Shown here: positions 44,075-52,142 of the stretch, piece by piece | How the letters are laid out: each line of letters starts with the position of its first letter | Numbering within the stretch: the first letter of the stretch is position 1 | From: Lysinibacillus sp. B2A1 | Lineage (GTDB): Bacteria > Bacillota > Bacilli > Bacillales_A > Planococcaceae | Reading direction: 5' to 3' | DNA length: 64,000 nt | Assembly: GCA_002973635.1 (NCBI GenBank) | Contig: CP027224.1 | Location: forward strand, 3,916,501-3,980,500 | The notes under the pieces: generated by a model | Told to the model about the DNA's origin: nothing | Database searches by the model: none | What the model saw: only the letters and a program-made list of their open reading frames with translations | Made by a program: the position numbers and the translations under genes

Positions 44075-45013
44075 TCATTTAATATAATTTAAGGTATGTT
44101 TGACAGCCTGAACAGACTTGCTGAATGCCTGATGCTCCTCTTCGTTCAAGTGTAATTCAATAACACTTTCTATCCCATTCCCACCAAGAACAACTGGTAC
44201 ACCAATACAAGCATCGGTTACATGGTATTCACCCTGTAAATAAGCGATAACGGGCATTACGTTTCTTTTATCTTTGATGATGGCCTCTATCATTTGGACA
44301 ATTGATGCTGCTGGCGCATAATAAGCACTACCATTGCCAAGAAGTTCTACAATTTCGCCGCCACCTTTACGTGTCCGTTCCACTAATTGTTGGATTTGTG
44401 CTTTTGGTAGCATTTTTTCGAGCGGGATTCCACCGACATACGTATAGCGCACAAGTGGCACCATCTCATCTCCATGACCTCCCAAAACAAAGCTAGACAC
44501 ATCCTCTACTGCTAGCTGTAGAGCCTCTGCAATAAATGTATTAAAGCGAGCTGTATCTAAAATGCCTGATTGCCCCATAACACGATTTTTGGAGAAGCCT
44601 GTTGTTTGCAGACAAACATAGGTCATGGCATCGACAGGATTACTCAACACAATGACATAGCTGTTTGGGGCATAGTGCTTTACATTTTCGCTAACAGACC
44701 GAATAATCGAGGCATTTGTTGTAATCAGATCCTCCCGAGTCATTCCTGGCTTTCTAGCGATACCAGCTGTAATTACAACAATATCTGCCTGTGCAATTTC
44801 CTCATATCGTGCTGTACCTGCAATATGCACATTAAACTTTTCAATTGGACCTGTCTGTAAAATATCTAGTGCCTTTCCCTTAGCTGGTTTTTCTAAATCT
44901 GGAATATCGACTAGAACGATATCTCCGATTTCTTTTTGAGCGACCATTAAAGCTACAGTGGCACCTGTATGACCAGCACCAATAATGGCGATCTTTGGTC
45001 GTTTAAATCTCAT
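44075..45013 (-). CDS. mdh: Malate dehydrogenase, NAD-dependent, in BMC operon
   Basis: 312 residues. Rossmann loop [23 protein letters not shown]-specific Asp in [11 protein letters not shown], substrate loop [13 protein letters not shown] (Arg at the place that marks MDH, not Gln of LDH), DTARFNTF, and catalytic His in [11 protein letters not shown]. Start ATG 45013, 8 bases after GAGGAG. Last gene of the BMC operon, 54 bases after the tailed BMC-H. It may recycle NAD for the aldehyde dehydrogenase, or be a displaced housekeeping gene. No encapsulation peptide is visible. Confidence 0.88.
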   Translation of the reverse strand: MRFKRPKIAIIGAGHTGATVALMVAQKEIGDIVLVDIPDLEKPAKGKALDILQTGPIEKFNVHIAGTARYEEIAQADIVVITAGIARKPGMTREDLITTNASIIRSVSENVKHYAPNSYVIVLSNPVDAMTYVCLQTTGFSKNRVMGQSGILDTARFNTFIAEALQLAVEDVSSFVLGGHGDEMVPLVRYTYVGGIPLEKMLPKAQIQQLVERTRKGGGEIVELLGNGSAYYAPAASIVQMIEAIIKDKRNVMPVIAYLQGEYHVTDACIGVPVVLGGNGIESVIELHLNEEEHQAFSKSVQAVKHTLNYIK

Positions 45014-45066
45014 CTTCATCACTCCTCACAGTGATGCATTATTATATAGATACAGGGACACTTAGA

Positions 45067-45456
45067 TTATTCACTTTGAACATCTGTAGAAGAATTTTGG
45101 GCAGTTTCTTTTACTTGAGCTTTACTGCGGGAGGATGTTTTTGGTACTCTTTCCACCGTTTTTTCTACTTTTGGTTTTGCTTGGGAATGATCGATGATTG
45201 TTGTAAAAACATCGTCTGCTGCTCTTGGGATTACATGTGCACTTAATAATTTGCCAACGCGTGTAACCGCTGCTTTTCCTGCCTCTACTGCTGCCTGCAC
45301 AGCTCCAACATCTCCCTCAACAATAACAGTCACAATACCGCCATCTATTAATTCATGCTTGACTAATTGGACATTCGAGGCCTTTAGCATAGCGTCCGCT
45401 GCCTCAATAGAGCCGACCATACCATATGTTTCAATCATACCAATCGCTTCTTTCAT
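45067..45456 (-). CDS. BMC-H shell protein with C-terminal tail
   Basis: 129 residues. BMC domain at 1-88: [55 protein letters not shown]. The pore loop has DGG rather than GGG. A ~40-residue Lys/Ser/Thr-rich tail follows (KPKVEKTVERVPKTSSRSKA). Tails like this can point into or out of the shell and bind cargo or cytoskeleton. Start at 45456 (GAGGTGAGAG) rather than 45489, whose frame overlaps the BMC-P gene. Confidence 0.9.
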   Translation of the reverse strand: MKEAIGMIETYGMVGSIEAADAMLKASNVQLVKHELIDGGIVTVIVEGDVGAVQAAVEAGKAAVTRVGKLLSAHVIPRAADDVFTTIIDHSQAKPKVEKTVERVPKTSSRSKAQVKETAQNSSTDVQSE

Positions 45457-45466
45457 TGCTCTCACC

Positions 45467-45736
45467 TCACGATCCCTCTGTTGCATCAATTATGCCTACA
45501 ATGATGGCATCAATTGGACAAATTGTTTCCTTTGAAAAGCTTCGAACAGCAGCACTGCCCATCGTTAAAATCACATCATCTCCAACACCTGCACCAATTC
45601 GATCTGCCGCAACGATTTGCTCATCACCAAGTTGTCCATCTGTTTTTTTAGGTTGAATAATGAGTAATTTCAATCCCTGAAGCCCTTCTTCTTTACGTGT
45701 TGCCCATATATTCCCTACGACTGTACCTATACGCAT
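45467..45736 (-). CDS. BMC-P (EutN/CcmL) pentameric vertex protein
   Basis: 89 residues, the standard length. MRIGTVVGNIWATRKEEGLQ, GLKLLIIQP, ADRIGAGVGDDVILTMGSAA, DAIIVGIID. It caps the twelve vertices of the shell. One copy only, so all vertices use this pentamer. RBS AAGGATG. Confidence 0.93.
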   Translation of the reverse strand: MRIGTVVGNIWATRKEEGLQGLKLLIIQPKKTDGQLGDEQIVAADRIGAGVGDDVILTMGSAAVRSFSKETICPIDAIIVGIIDATEGS

Positions 45737-45742
45737 GCATCA

Positions 45743-46603
45743 TCATCCTTCATCTTTATACTGTATAGTAATCCCTAAAGTCACCACCGCATCCATTGCG
45801 AGTGCAGTAAATCTCGTGAATCGAGGAACAATAATTGTTTGTCCCTGATACGCTAATAAATCCTTTTCAGTAATTATTCTTTCATTAATTTCATTCGCCT
45901 GAACGGCAGTTGCTTTTTGGGAGGAATTATTCGTAAGCTCTTCGGCATTTTCTTTTAGTAAAGTACCTGTTGCACCAGATTTTAGAAAGCCAGCATTTGC
46001 TTCATCCGTATCAATATGCATCTCTAAACGATAGCGCTCTGAAACTCGTACTTTCACATGATGAAATGTCACAGGTCGGATACCCGAAGTTTTTATTGAA
46101 ACATACTCTCCATCAAAAACGTTTAACCCGCTTGCTTCTTCTGGTGACATATGGATATGCGCCTGGGCAATAATGACACCCTCATGCAAATATAAACTGC
46201 CTTTTGGGCCAACTAACGTACAACTCGCTGATCCTGCAATATTACCTGATTCTCTTATTGGCGGCTGAATACCTAATGCAATAGCATCTGTATGGCTAAC
46301 TTCAACCTGTGTTAAGGAACGAGCAGGGCCTAATACACGGACATTTGAAATACTGCCCTTTGGACCAACAACCATTAATGTTTCATTAGCTGCGAACTGC
46401 CCTGGTTGGGACAGCATCTTGTTTGCTGTTAATTGCTCTCTCTTGCCAAAGAGATGCTCCACATGCTCCTGTTTCAAATGGATATGCCTTGCTGAAATAC
46501 CGATGGGAATGTCGTATTGTGTAATAGGTGCTTCTTGCTTTGATTGTAGTAATTCAGCAATGACCTCATTGACAATTTGCTCTATAGCTTGTTGATTCAT
46601 CAT
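45743..46603 (-). CDS. pduL: PduL-type phosphotransacylase with N-terminal targeting helix and C-terminal module
   Basis: 286 residues, longer than PduL (~210). Residues 3-18 (QQAIEQIVNEVIAELLQ) form an amphipathic helix typical of encapsulation peptides. The two PduL beta-barrel domains follow: PIGISARHIHLKQEHVEHLF, VRVLGPARSLTQVEVSHTDA, AQAHIHMSPEEASG, RLEMHIDTDEANAG; the zinc His residues are all present. After a linker, residues 241-286 form a module (ITEKDLLAYQGQTIIVP, FTALAMDAVVTLGI) also found at the end of the 202-aa protein. Transfers acyl groups between CoA and phosphate in the lumen. Confidence 0.9.
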   Translation of the reverse strand: MMNQQAIEQIVNEVIAELLQSKQEAPITQYDIPIGISARHIHLKQEHVEHLFGKREQLTANKMLSQPGQFAANETLMVVGPKGSISNVRVLGPARSLTQVEVSHTDAIALGIQPPIRESGNIAGSASCTLVGPKGSLYLHEGVIIAQAHIHMSPEEASGLNVFDGEYVSIKTSGIRPVTFHHVKVRVSERYRLEMHIDTDEANAGFLKSGATGTLLKENAEELTNNSSQKATAVQANEINERIITEKDLLAYQGQTIIVPRFTRFTALAMDAVVTLGITIQYKDEG

Positions 46604-46615
46604 TCCACCTCACTT

Positions 46616-46894
46616 CTAAGCTAACGGTAAAATCGCTTCTAACTCTGCATGTGGGCGTGGAATCACATGAACAGACAACAGTTCTCCTACACGCTGTGCA
46701 GCTGCGGCTCCTGCATCAGTTGCTGCTTTTACAGCACCTACATCACCACGTACAAGGACTGTCACAATCCCTCCACCCACATGTACCTTACCAATGATAT
46801 TGACATTGGCAGCCTTTACCATAGCATCTGCCGCCTCAATGGAGCCGACTAGCCCTTTTGTTTCAATCATTCCTAATGCACCAAAATTATTCAT
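46616..46894 (-). CDS. BMC-H shell protein, canonical
   Basis: 92 residues. [40 protein letters not shown] (GGG-type pore loop region), [27 protein letters not shown] main facet hexamer, like PduA/PduJ. Nearly identical to the BMC-H at 49269-49550; see findings. Confidence 0.95.
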   Translation of the reverse strand: MNNFGALGMIETKGLVGSIEAADAMVKAANVNIIGKVHVGGGIVTVLVRGDVGAVKAATDAGAAAAQRVGELLSVHVIPRPHAELEAILPLA

Positions 46895-46915
46895 ACTTCA
46901 ATTCCCCCTACGTTA

Positions 46916-47692
46916 TCAAAATGCTTCAGCATCTTCTGGTAATGTTTGTCCACCATCAATAATAATGGATTGTCCTGTAATAAAACCTGCTTCTTTGCTG
47001 CTGAGGAATAGTGCTGCATAGGCAATATCCTCAACACTGCCCAATCCACCGAATGGAATAGCCTTTGCCATCTTCTGCAAATATTCCTCTCCAAGACCAT
47101 CTAATCCTTCTGTTGCAATATTGCCTGGAAGAACTGCATTAACGGTAATATTATAGTGTGCTAATTCAAGTGCTGCAGTCCGCATAAAACCAAGCTGTGC
47201 TGCTTTACTTGCTGCATAGTGTGTCCACCCTGTATATCCTGTCACTGGACCTGTAATGGAGGAGGTAATAATGACTCTTCCATAATCTGCATTCTTTAAA
47301 TAAGGAGCACATGCTTTCACAGCGAACATCGTTCCTCGTGCATTAACATTTAACACATGGTCCCATTGATCTGTGCCCATATCCTCTAGCTTGACAGATG
47401 GAAAAATGCCTGCATTTGAGCATAAAATATCGATGGCACCATATTTACTAGCAACCTCTTGTGCCATATTTTCCACAGATTCATAGCTTTCTACATCGAC
47501 GGCTGCCCCAGAAGCAGAGTAGCCTTGCATCTGTAGTTCAGATGCTAATTTTGTCGCATGCTCTAAGCCTCTTGCAGCAATAACAACATGAGCACCTTGC
47601 TTTGCAAACACTGTCGCAATGCCTTTACCAATTCCTTTACTTCCACCAGTAACAATAACAACCTTCCCAGATAAATCTACTTTCAAATCCAT
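46916..47692 (-). CDS. SDR-family oxidoreductase in BMC operon (aminoacetone reductase candidate)
   Basis: 258 residues from ATG 47692 (AAGGTGGGAG just before). Classical SDR: VVIVTGGSKGIGKGIATVFA (nucleotide loop), LCSNAGIFPS, SSITGPVTGYTGWTHYAASK (Ser-Tyr-Lys), end INNN-like GQSIIIDGGQ. In the actinobacterial AAU/RMM locus an SDR at this position reduces aminoacetone to 1-amino-2-propanol. An aldehyde or alcohol substrate is also possible. Inside the operon it could also balance NADH. Confidence 0.82.
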   Translation of the reverse strand: MDLKVDLSGKVVIVTGGSKGIGKGIATVFAKQGAHVVIAARGLEHATKLASELQMQGYSASGAAVDVESYESVENMAQEVASKYGAIDILCSNAGIFPSVKLEDMGTDQWDHVLNVNARGTMFAVKACAPYLKNADYGRVIITSSITGPVTGYTGWTHYAASKAAQLGFMRTAALELAHYNITVNAVLPGNIATEGLDGLGEEYLQKMAKAIPFGGLGSVEDIAYAALFLSSKEAGFITGQSIIIDGGQTLPEDAEAF

Positions 47693-47719
47693 CTCCCACC
47701 TTTTCAAATGATTGTGTGA

Positions 47720-48007
47720 TTACGTCGGTTTTTTAGCAATTTCCATCACTAAACCATTAACAGCATCTTCTGGGCGTAAAATAGTAGTAGAGGCAATCCA
47801 TTGGTTAGCAGCTTTGGCCATTTTTGTACCAATTTCAATTGCTTCCCGAATTGCCTCCGTATCACCTTCAATAGCAATTGTTACAAGTGCTAAATCAATT
47901 GTTTCTTGTCGAAGCAATCTAATATTTGCTCCTTTTAACATGGCGTCTGCTATTTGAATAGAAATGGCAAGACCTCTCGTTTCCACAATACCAATCGATT
48001 TTGTCAT
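47720..48007 (-). CDS. BMC-H shell protein, divergent
   Basis: 95 residues. SIGIVETRGLAISIQIADAM, LKGANIRLLRQETIDLALVT, IEGDTEAIREAIEIG. The pore loop carries DLA where the canonical paralogues have GGG, so the pore should be narrower or chemically different. RBS AGGAGTG. A probable minor or specialised facet protein. Confidence 0.9.
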   Translation of the reverse strand: MTKSIGIVETRGLAISIQIADAMLKGANIRLLRQETIDLALVTIAIEGDTEAIREAIEIGTKMAKAANQWIASTTILRPEDAVNGLVMEIAKKPT

Positions 48008-48022
48008 GTAACAACACTCCTG

Positions 48023-48631
48023 CTAGTTTCTTAGAATACGAATGCCTTTCTCTTGAATCAGATCAAGGGCAAGTGGTGTGATCTTTGTATGCAACGGCAG
48101 TTTTAGCTGCTGCCCTTTGTATGATTTAATCATTTCCTCTGTAATAAAATCTGCTTGGATATCGTAATGAATGAGATCTTCCTTATCCTTGATATAAGGT
48201 ATAAGCTGTGAGAATAACTGAAACTCACAGCCGAATACCTGTAAACTTTTCATGTGCTGCAGAAGCATTTTCATGTAAGTATTTGGTTCCTTCGTTGTAA
48301 AAACGACAGACATTTTTTCATCAGGGACTAATATAGCTGGCTCATCTTTCAGTAATAATTCAGTCAGGAACAAGGATGCCGGGGAATGAGGCAATCCTTG
48401 CGCACTGCTGACAATGAAAGACTGATCAACTTCAAGAAATACTGTTGCATCGTGAAACATTTGGGATGGGGTATCCGCTTGCCACTCCTCCACTTGGAAA
48501 TAGCTTTTTAATGTTTCAACCTGCCTATTTGAGATTGTTGTTTGGGGATGAACAATCAGTACTCTTTTATTTGTGTTCACAATAGTAGATACCACTTCTT
48601 GAATAAGTCGTTGTAACGCTTGCATATCCAT
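48023..48631 (-). CDS. Unknown 202-aa BMC-associated protein
   Basis: Residues 1-16 (MDMQALQRLIQEVVSTIV) look like an encapsulation helix. Residues ~20-150 have alternating beta strands and helices (RVLIVHPQTTISNRQVETLK, ATVFLEVDQSFIV, AILVPDEKMSVVF, LQVFGCEFQLFSQLIP), flavoprotein-like. Residues 160-202 form the same module as the end of the extended PduL: FITEEMIKSYKGQQLKLP, ITPLALDLIQEKGIRI. The module is reminiscent of the short N-terminal domain of EutT/EutQ proteins. Known RMM loci have a 'flavoprotein'-like gene at a similar site. Reaction unknown. Confidence 0.6.
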   Translation of the reverse strand: MDMQALQRLIQEVVSTIVNTNKRVLIVHPQTTISNRQVETLKSYFQVEEWQADTPSQMFHDATVFLEVDQSFIVSSAQGLPHSPASLFLTELLLKDEPAILVPDEKMSVVFTTKEPNTYMKMLLQHMKSLQVFGCEFQLFSQLIPYIKDKEDLIHYDIQADFITEEMIKSYKGQQLKLPLHTKITPLALDLIQEKGIRILRN

Positions 48632-48636
48632 TTATG

Positions 48637-49251
48637 TCACCCCATTTTTATGAGCTTTCCAGTTTGATCAGCAACGATAGATGCCGCATTGGCCTCATCT
48701 GTATCAATATGCATCTCTAGTCTGAAATTTGGTGACACACGAACAACTACATTCATAATTTGAATTTGGCGAACCTCATTCGTGATTTCTACCTTCACAA
48801 TTTCTTGATCCGTTACATTGAATGAAGCTGCCTCTGTTTCGGACATATGAATATGAGCTTGTGCAATAATAAGCCCGTTATCTTTATGCAATATTCCATG
48901 TGTTCCTATTAATATAATTGGTGAAGATCTTTCTAAATCACCTGACATACGAATAGGCGGGGAAACACCTAGCTTTATTGCATCCGTTTGGCTTATTTCA
49001 ATTTGTGTATCCTGACGGAACGGTCCTAATACCCGAAGCTTGTCAATTTGACCTCTAGGACCTTTAATAGTAATAACTTGCTCTGCAGCGTATTGGCCGG
49101 GCTGGGAAAGCTCCTTCCATACTTTTAATTGAGCATTTGCGCCAAATAAATGAAAGAAATCCTCTTCACTGACATGACAATGGCGAGCTGATACAGCAAT
49201 GGGGATCGCACCAGCTGCAGAATTAGACACAAGCGTTTGATGGTTTGTCAT
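48637..49251 (-). CDS. pduL: PduL-type phosphotransacylase, short form
   Basis: 204 residues, the standard catalytic length. PIAVSARHCHVSEEDFFHLF, LRVLGPFRQDTQIEISQTDA, AQAHIHMSETEAASFN, RLEMHIDTDEANAAS. The first His motif reads ARHCH instead of ARHIH. No encapsulation helix is visible; the start is MTNHQTLVSNSAAGA. Two PduL genes in one BMC operon may serve inside and outside the shell. RBS GGAGGTG. Confidence 0.93.
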   Translation of the reverse strand: MTNHQTLVSNSAAGAIPIAVSARHCHVSEEDFFHLFGANAQLKVWKELSQPGQYAAEQVITIKGPRGQIDKLRVLGPFRQDTQIEISQTDAIKLGVSPPIRMSGDLERSSPIILIGTHGILHKDNGLIIAQAHIHMSETEAASFNVTDQEIVKVEITNEVRQIQIMNVVVRVSPNFRLEMHIDTDEANAASIVADQTGKLIKMG

Positions 49252-49268
49252 TCAAACACCTCCAATTC

Positions 49269-49550
49269 TTATTTTGGTAAAATGGCTAATAGTTCTGAAT
49301 GCGGACGTGGAATCACATGCACAGATAACAATTCGCCAACACGACGTGCAGCCTCAGAGCCTGCATCTGTTGCAGCTTTAACGGCTCCAACATCTCCCGT
49401 TACTAAAACAGTGACAATTCCTCCACCAACATGTACTTTACCAACAATATTAACGTTTGCAGCTTTCACCATAGCATCTGCTGCTTCAATAGACCCAATT
49501 AACCCTCTAGTTTCAATCATTCCTAATGCTCCATTAATTTCAACACTCAT
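49269..49550 (-). CDS. BMC-H shell protein, canonical
   Basis: 93 residues. [66 protein letters not shown]. It differs from the BMC-H at 46616 at only a few positions (K/R, V/I, I/V, R/T, and the C-terminal end), so the two are recent duplicates. Strong RBS GAGGAGG. Confidence 0.95.
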   Translation of the reverse strand: MSVEINGALGMIETRGLIGSIEAADAMVKAANVNIVGKVHVGGGIVTVLVTGDVGAVKAATDAGSEAARRVGELLSVHVIPRPHSELLAILPK

Positions 49551-49564
49551 TTAAAATTCCTCCT

Positions 49565-51052
49565 CTAGACACTTAATTTGGTAACGATTTCTTCTACTAT
49601 TTTTTGAATCATAGCTGTATTCAATTGTGCTTCTTCATTTACCTGAAATGAAGGGGATGTTTCTTGTATATTTTTTGGATGCTGTGGCTTCGGAATCGAA
49701 AGTTCCTTGATGCCATAAGCAACACGTTTTTTATTGATTAAATGACGAGCTGAAATATTATCACTTGTAATATTTCCACCATATGCCCCACAGCCTAATG
49801 TAAAGGAAGGCATTAAGCTTGTAGTACCACCAGCAGCACCAACAGACGCTAATGTATTAACTAAAATTCTAGACACTGGCATTTGTGTAGCAAACTCTTT
49901 GACAAAGCCCTCGTCTTGAGCATGAATTGCTAAACTATGCCCCCTACCGCCAACATCTAGTAATTGTTGACAAATTGTTACTGCCTCCTCATGAGAATTA
50001 GCAGTATACAGTCCTAAAATCGGTGATAGCTTCTCCATGGAAAATGGATATTCTTTTCCTATTAGATGCTCCTCAGCCACTAATACTCTTGTAGATGAAG
50101 GAACATCAATATTCGCCATTTTGGCGATGACTGTAGCTGGTTTGCCCACAATTTTGCTATTGAGTGTACGTGGGACAGGAGAAATAACTTTTGCTAATTT
50201 TTCCTTGTCTTCTCCTTTTAGAAGCACAGCTCCATTGTTAGCTAAAGCTGTCAGTACTTGATCCTTTACATCTTGATGGACTACAATCGCCTGCTCTGTT
50301 GCACAGATAGTAGAATTATCAAAAGACTTACTATCCATAATTTGCTGTACAGCACGAGCTATATTTGCCGTGCGATCAATGTACGCAGGGACATTTCCTG
50401 GTCCAACACCATAAGCAGGTTTACCTGAGCTATAGGCAGCCTTCACCAGCCCTGATCCTCCAGTCGCTAAAATTAACTGTACGTCTTTATGTTGCATTAA
50501 TGCCTCTGTTCCTTTTAATGTTGGATGGGCAATCCATTGAATCAATCCCTCCGGAGCACCTGCACGAATAGCTGCCTGATGACATATTTTTAATGCCTCA
50601 ATCGTACAGTTGACAGCTGTTGGATGGGGACTGAAGACAATTGCATTTTGAGCTTTCAGGGCAATTAGTGTTTTATAAATTGCGGTAGCAGTTGGATTTG
50701 TAACAGGCGATACTGCTGCAATAACCCCATATGGATAAGCAATTTCTACCTGCTGTGTCACATAGTCCTCCTGTACAATACCGATTGTTTTTTCATCGCG
50801 TATTGATTCATAGACACCTTTTGAAGCGAGCTCATTTTTTATTTTCTTATGCTCAATGACACCCATCTGCGTTTCTGTAACAGCTAATATTGCCAGATTC
50901 TCTGCTTGCTCAAAGGCTGCCTGAGCGATTGCTTCGATAATTCCATCGACCTGTTCTTGCGAAAAGCTAGAAAACTTTTTTTGTGCACTAGATGCTGCTA
51001 TAACAGCATCCCTTGCCTCTTGAATAGATAGTAAATCTTGATCCTTAATCAT
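49565..51052 (-). CDS. CoA-acylating aldehyde dehydrogenase (EutE/PduP type) with C-terminal targeting helix
   Basis: 495 residues. ALDH-like core with YPYGVIAAVSPVTNPTATAI, LATGGSGLVKAAYSSGKPAY, GVGPGNVPAYIDRTANI and the catalytic Cys in SFDNSTICATEQ. End: AQLNTAMIQKIVEEIVTKLS, an amphipathic C-terminal encapsulation peptide, separated by a Pro-rich linker (PKPQHPKNIQETSPSF). It oxidises acetaldehyde or propanal to the acyl-CoA with NAD. Its usual partner PduL lies two genes later. Confidence 0.95.
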   Translation of the reverse strand: MIKDQDLLSIQEARDAVIAASSAQKKFSSFSQEQVDGIIEAIAQAAFEQAENLAILAVTETQMGVIEHKKIKNELASKGVYESIRDEKTIGIVQEDYVTQQVEIAYPYGVIAAVSPVTNPTATAIYKTLIALKAQNAIVFSPHPTAVNCTIEALKICHQAAIRAGAPEGLIQWIAHPTLKGTEALMQHKDVQLILATGGSGLVKAAYSSGKPAYGVGPGNVPAYIDRTANIARAVQQIMDSKSFDNSTICATEQAIVVHQDVKDQVLTALANNGAVLLKGEDKEKLAKVISPVPRTLNSKIVGKPATVIAKMANIDVPSSTRVLVAEEHLIGKEYPFSMEKLSPILGLYTANSHEEAVTICQQLLDVGGRGHSLAIHAQDEGFVKEFATQMPVSRILVNTLASVGAAGGTTSLMPSFTLGCGAYGGNITSDNISARHLINKKRVAYGIKELSIPKPQHPKNIQETSPSFQVNEEAQLNTAMIQKIVEEIVTKLSV

Positions 51053-51067
51053 TCGACCACCCTCTCA

Positions 51068-51373
51068 TCATGAAAACTTTTTAATGGCGATTAAGTCGTT
51101 TGTCGGAGACGGTGCTGATTTAGAGACAACGAATGCTTGTTGCTGATGTAAGCTATCCCAATTTTGCAGCTCTTGTGAAGATAAAGCCTCATATACACTA
51201 GTAGCAACGACAGGCTGTTGAGACGTATTCACGCTTGAATTCATCGGGTGAAATGACTGCCATTCTTGCAGCTCGCCTTGTGTTAGGCCTTGATAGCTAC
51301 CATCCGATTGAGAAGTTTGTGAAATTTTCTCCATTACTAACTCAGTAATTTTTGCAATCAATTGATGGTCCAT
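51068..51373 (-). CDS. Small BMC protein: targeting helix plus duplicated Trp motif
   Basis: 101 residues. Residues 3-19 (HQLIAKITELVMEKISQ) form an amphipathic helix like the encapsulation peptides of the neighbouring AldDH and PduL. Two repeats follow: YQGLTQGELQEWQSFH at 27-42 and YEALSSQELQNWDSLH at 61-76, both Y-x-x-L-S/T-x-x-E-L-Q-x-W-x-S-F/L-H. The linker is Ser/Gln/Val-rich and disordered. The tail is short (DLIAIKKFS). No enzyme domain. I do not recognise it; it may be a scaffold or adaptor. Strong RBS AAAGGAGTG. Confidence 0.75.
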   Translation of the reverse strand: MDHQLIAKITELVMEKISQTSQSDGSYQGLTQGELQEWQSFHPMNSSVNTSQQPVVATSVYEALSSQELQNWDSLHQQQAFVVSKSAPSPTNDLIAIKKFS

Positions 51374-51377
51374 ATAA

Positions 51378-52121
51378 TCACTCCTTTTTTACAAACATAG
51401 CTACTAAAGATTCATCATAGGATTCAATGATTTTCGTAGCATCTGGTAGATAATCTTTCGGATAAACTTCCTTTGGGATAATGCCGACAGAAAATAGCAT
51501 GCCTGCGTTTTTTGCAAAAAGCATATCAGCATTGGAATCACCAATCATCACTGTCCGTTCAAGTGGCACATGATAGCGTTCCCTTGCCACATAAGCCAAA
51601 TCTGGAAATGGCTTGCTATAAACTGCTTGATCGCTCCCTAAAACAAATTCAAATTGCTCTAGAATACCTAGCTGTTTAAGATGAATCTCCGCTTGAGCAG
51701 TTAAATCGGCTGTGATAACGCCTAATTTTATCCCACTATTTTTTAATGCCATTAATAGCTGTCGAATACCTGGTAGTTCTTTTACCGTTACATGCTCTTG
51801 TTGAGTAGTAGCTGAACTTGATGCAGCTCTTGCTAGTGTCACGCCCTTACTCCATGCTATTCCTTCCTGATAGAGTAAATAGGCGACAATCGTTTCTGCT
51901 TCTTGTATACTTCCAATGGCTAATGGACTTGTTGGATCAATGGAGCGACCATTGTCTTTTACACCTATATTTTTTAAAAACGCCTGTAATGTAAACCTAA
52001 CTTCAAAATCTGAATTTTCAGTTAAATGAAGGTAAAAATTTGTGGCCCATGCTATCCATAAAGAATCCATTTCAATAATGGTTCCATCCTTATCAAAAAT
52101 AATCCAATCTACTTGATTCAT
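51378..52121 (-). CDS. HAD superfamily phosphatase
   Basis: 247 residues. Motif I WIIFDKDGTIIEMDS (DxDGT), C2-type cap from ~20 to 110 including AFLKNIGVKDNGRS, motif II LGVITADLTAQ, motif III Lys in AVYSKPFPDL, motif IV IGDSNADMLFA. Phosphoglycolate-phosphatase-like. In this operon, it may hydrolyse a phosphorylated intermediate or acyl phosphate, or repair side products of the kinase. The ATG at 52121 is chosen; ATG 52133 sits in the RBS. Confidence 0.88.
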   Translation of the reverse strand: MNQVDWIIFDKDGTIIEMDSLWIAWATNFYLHLTENSDFEVRFTLQAFLKNIGVKDNGRSIDPTSPLAIGSIQEAETIVAYLLYQEGIAWSKGVTLARAASSSATTQQEHVTVKELPGIRQLLMALKNSGIKLGVITADLTAQAEIHLKQLGILEQFEFVLGSDQAVYSKPFPDLAYVARERYHVPLERTVMIGDSNADMLFAKNAGMLFSVGIIPKEVYPKDYLPDATKIIESYDESLVAMFVKKE

Positions 52122-52142
52122 TGGGGGACACATCCTTTTACT

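Noticed and set aside
44075..45013. Lactate dehydrogenase
   Set aside because: The substrate loop reads ARKPGMTR with Arg, the malate-type mark, not QKPGETR.
45194..45535. 113-residue plus-strand frame opposite the BMC-H/BMC-P genes
   Set aside because: Shadow of strongly conserved shell genes on the minus strand; no RBS. The same holds for plus-strand frames opposite other BMC genes (49237-49554, 47712-47957).
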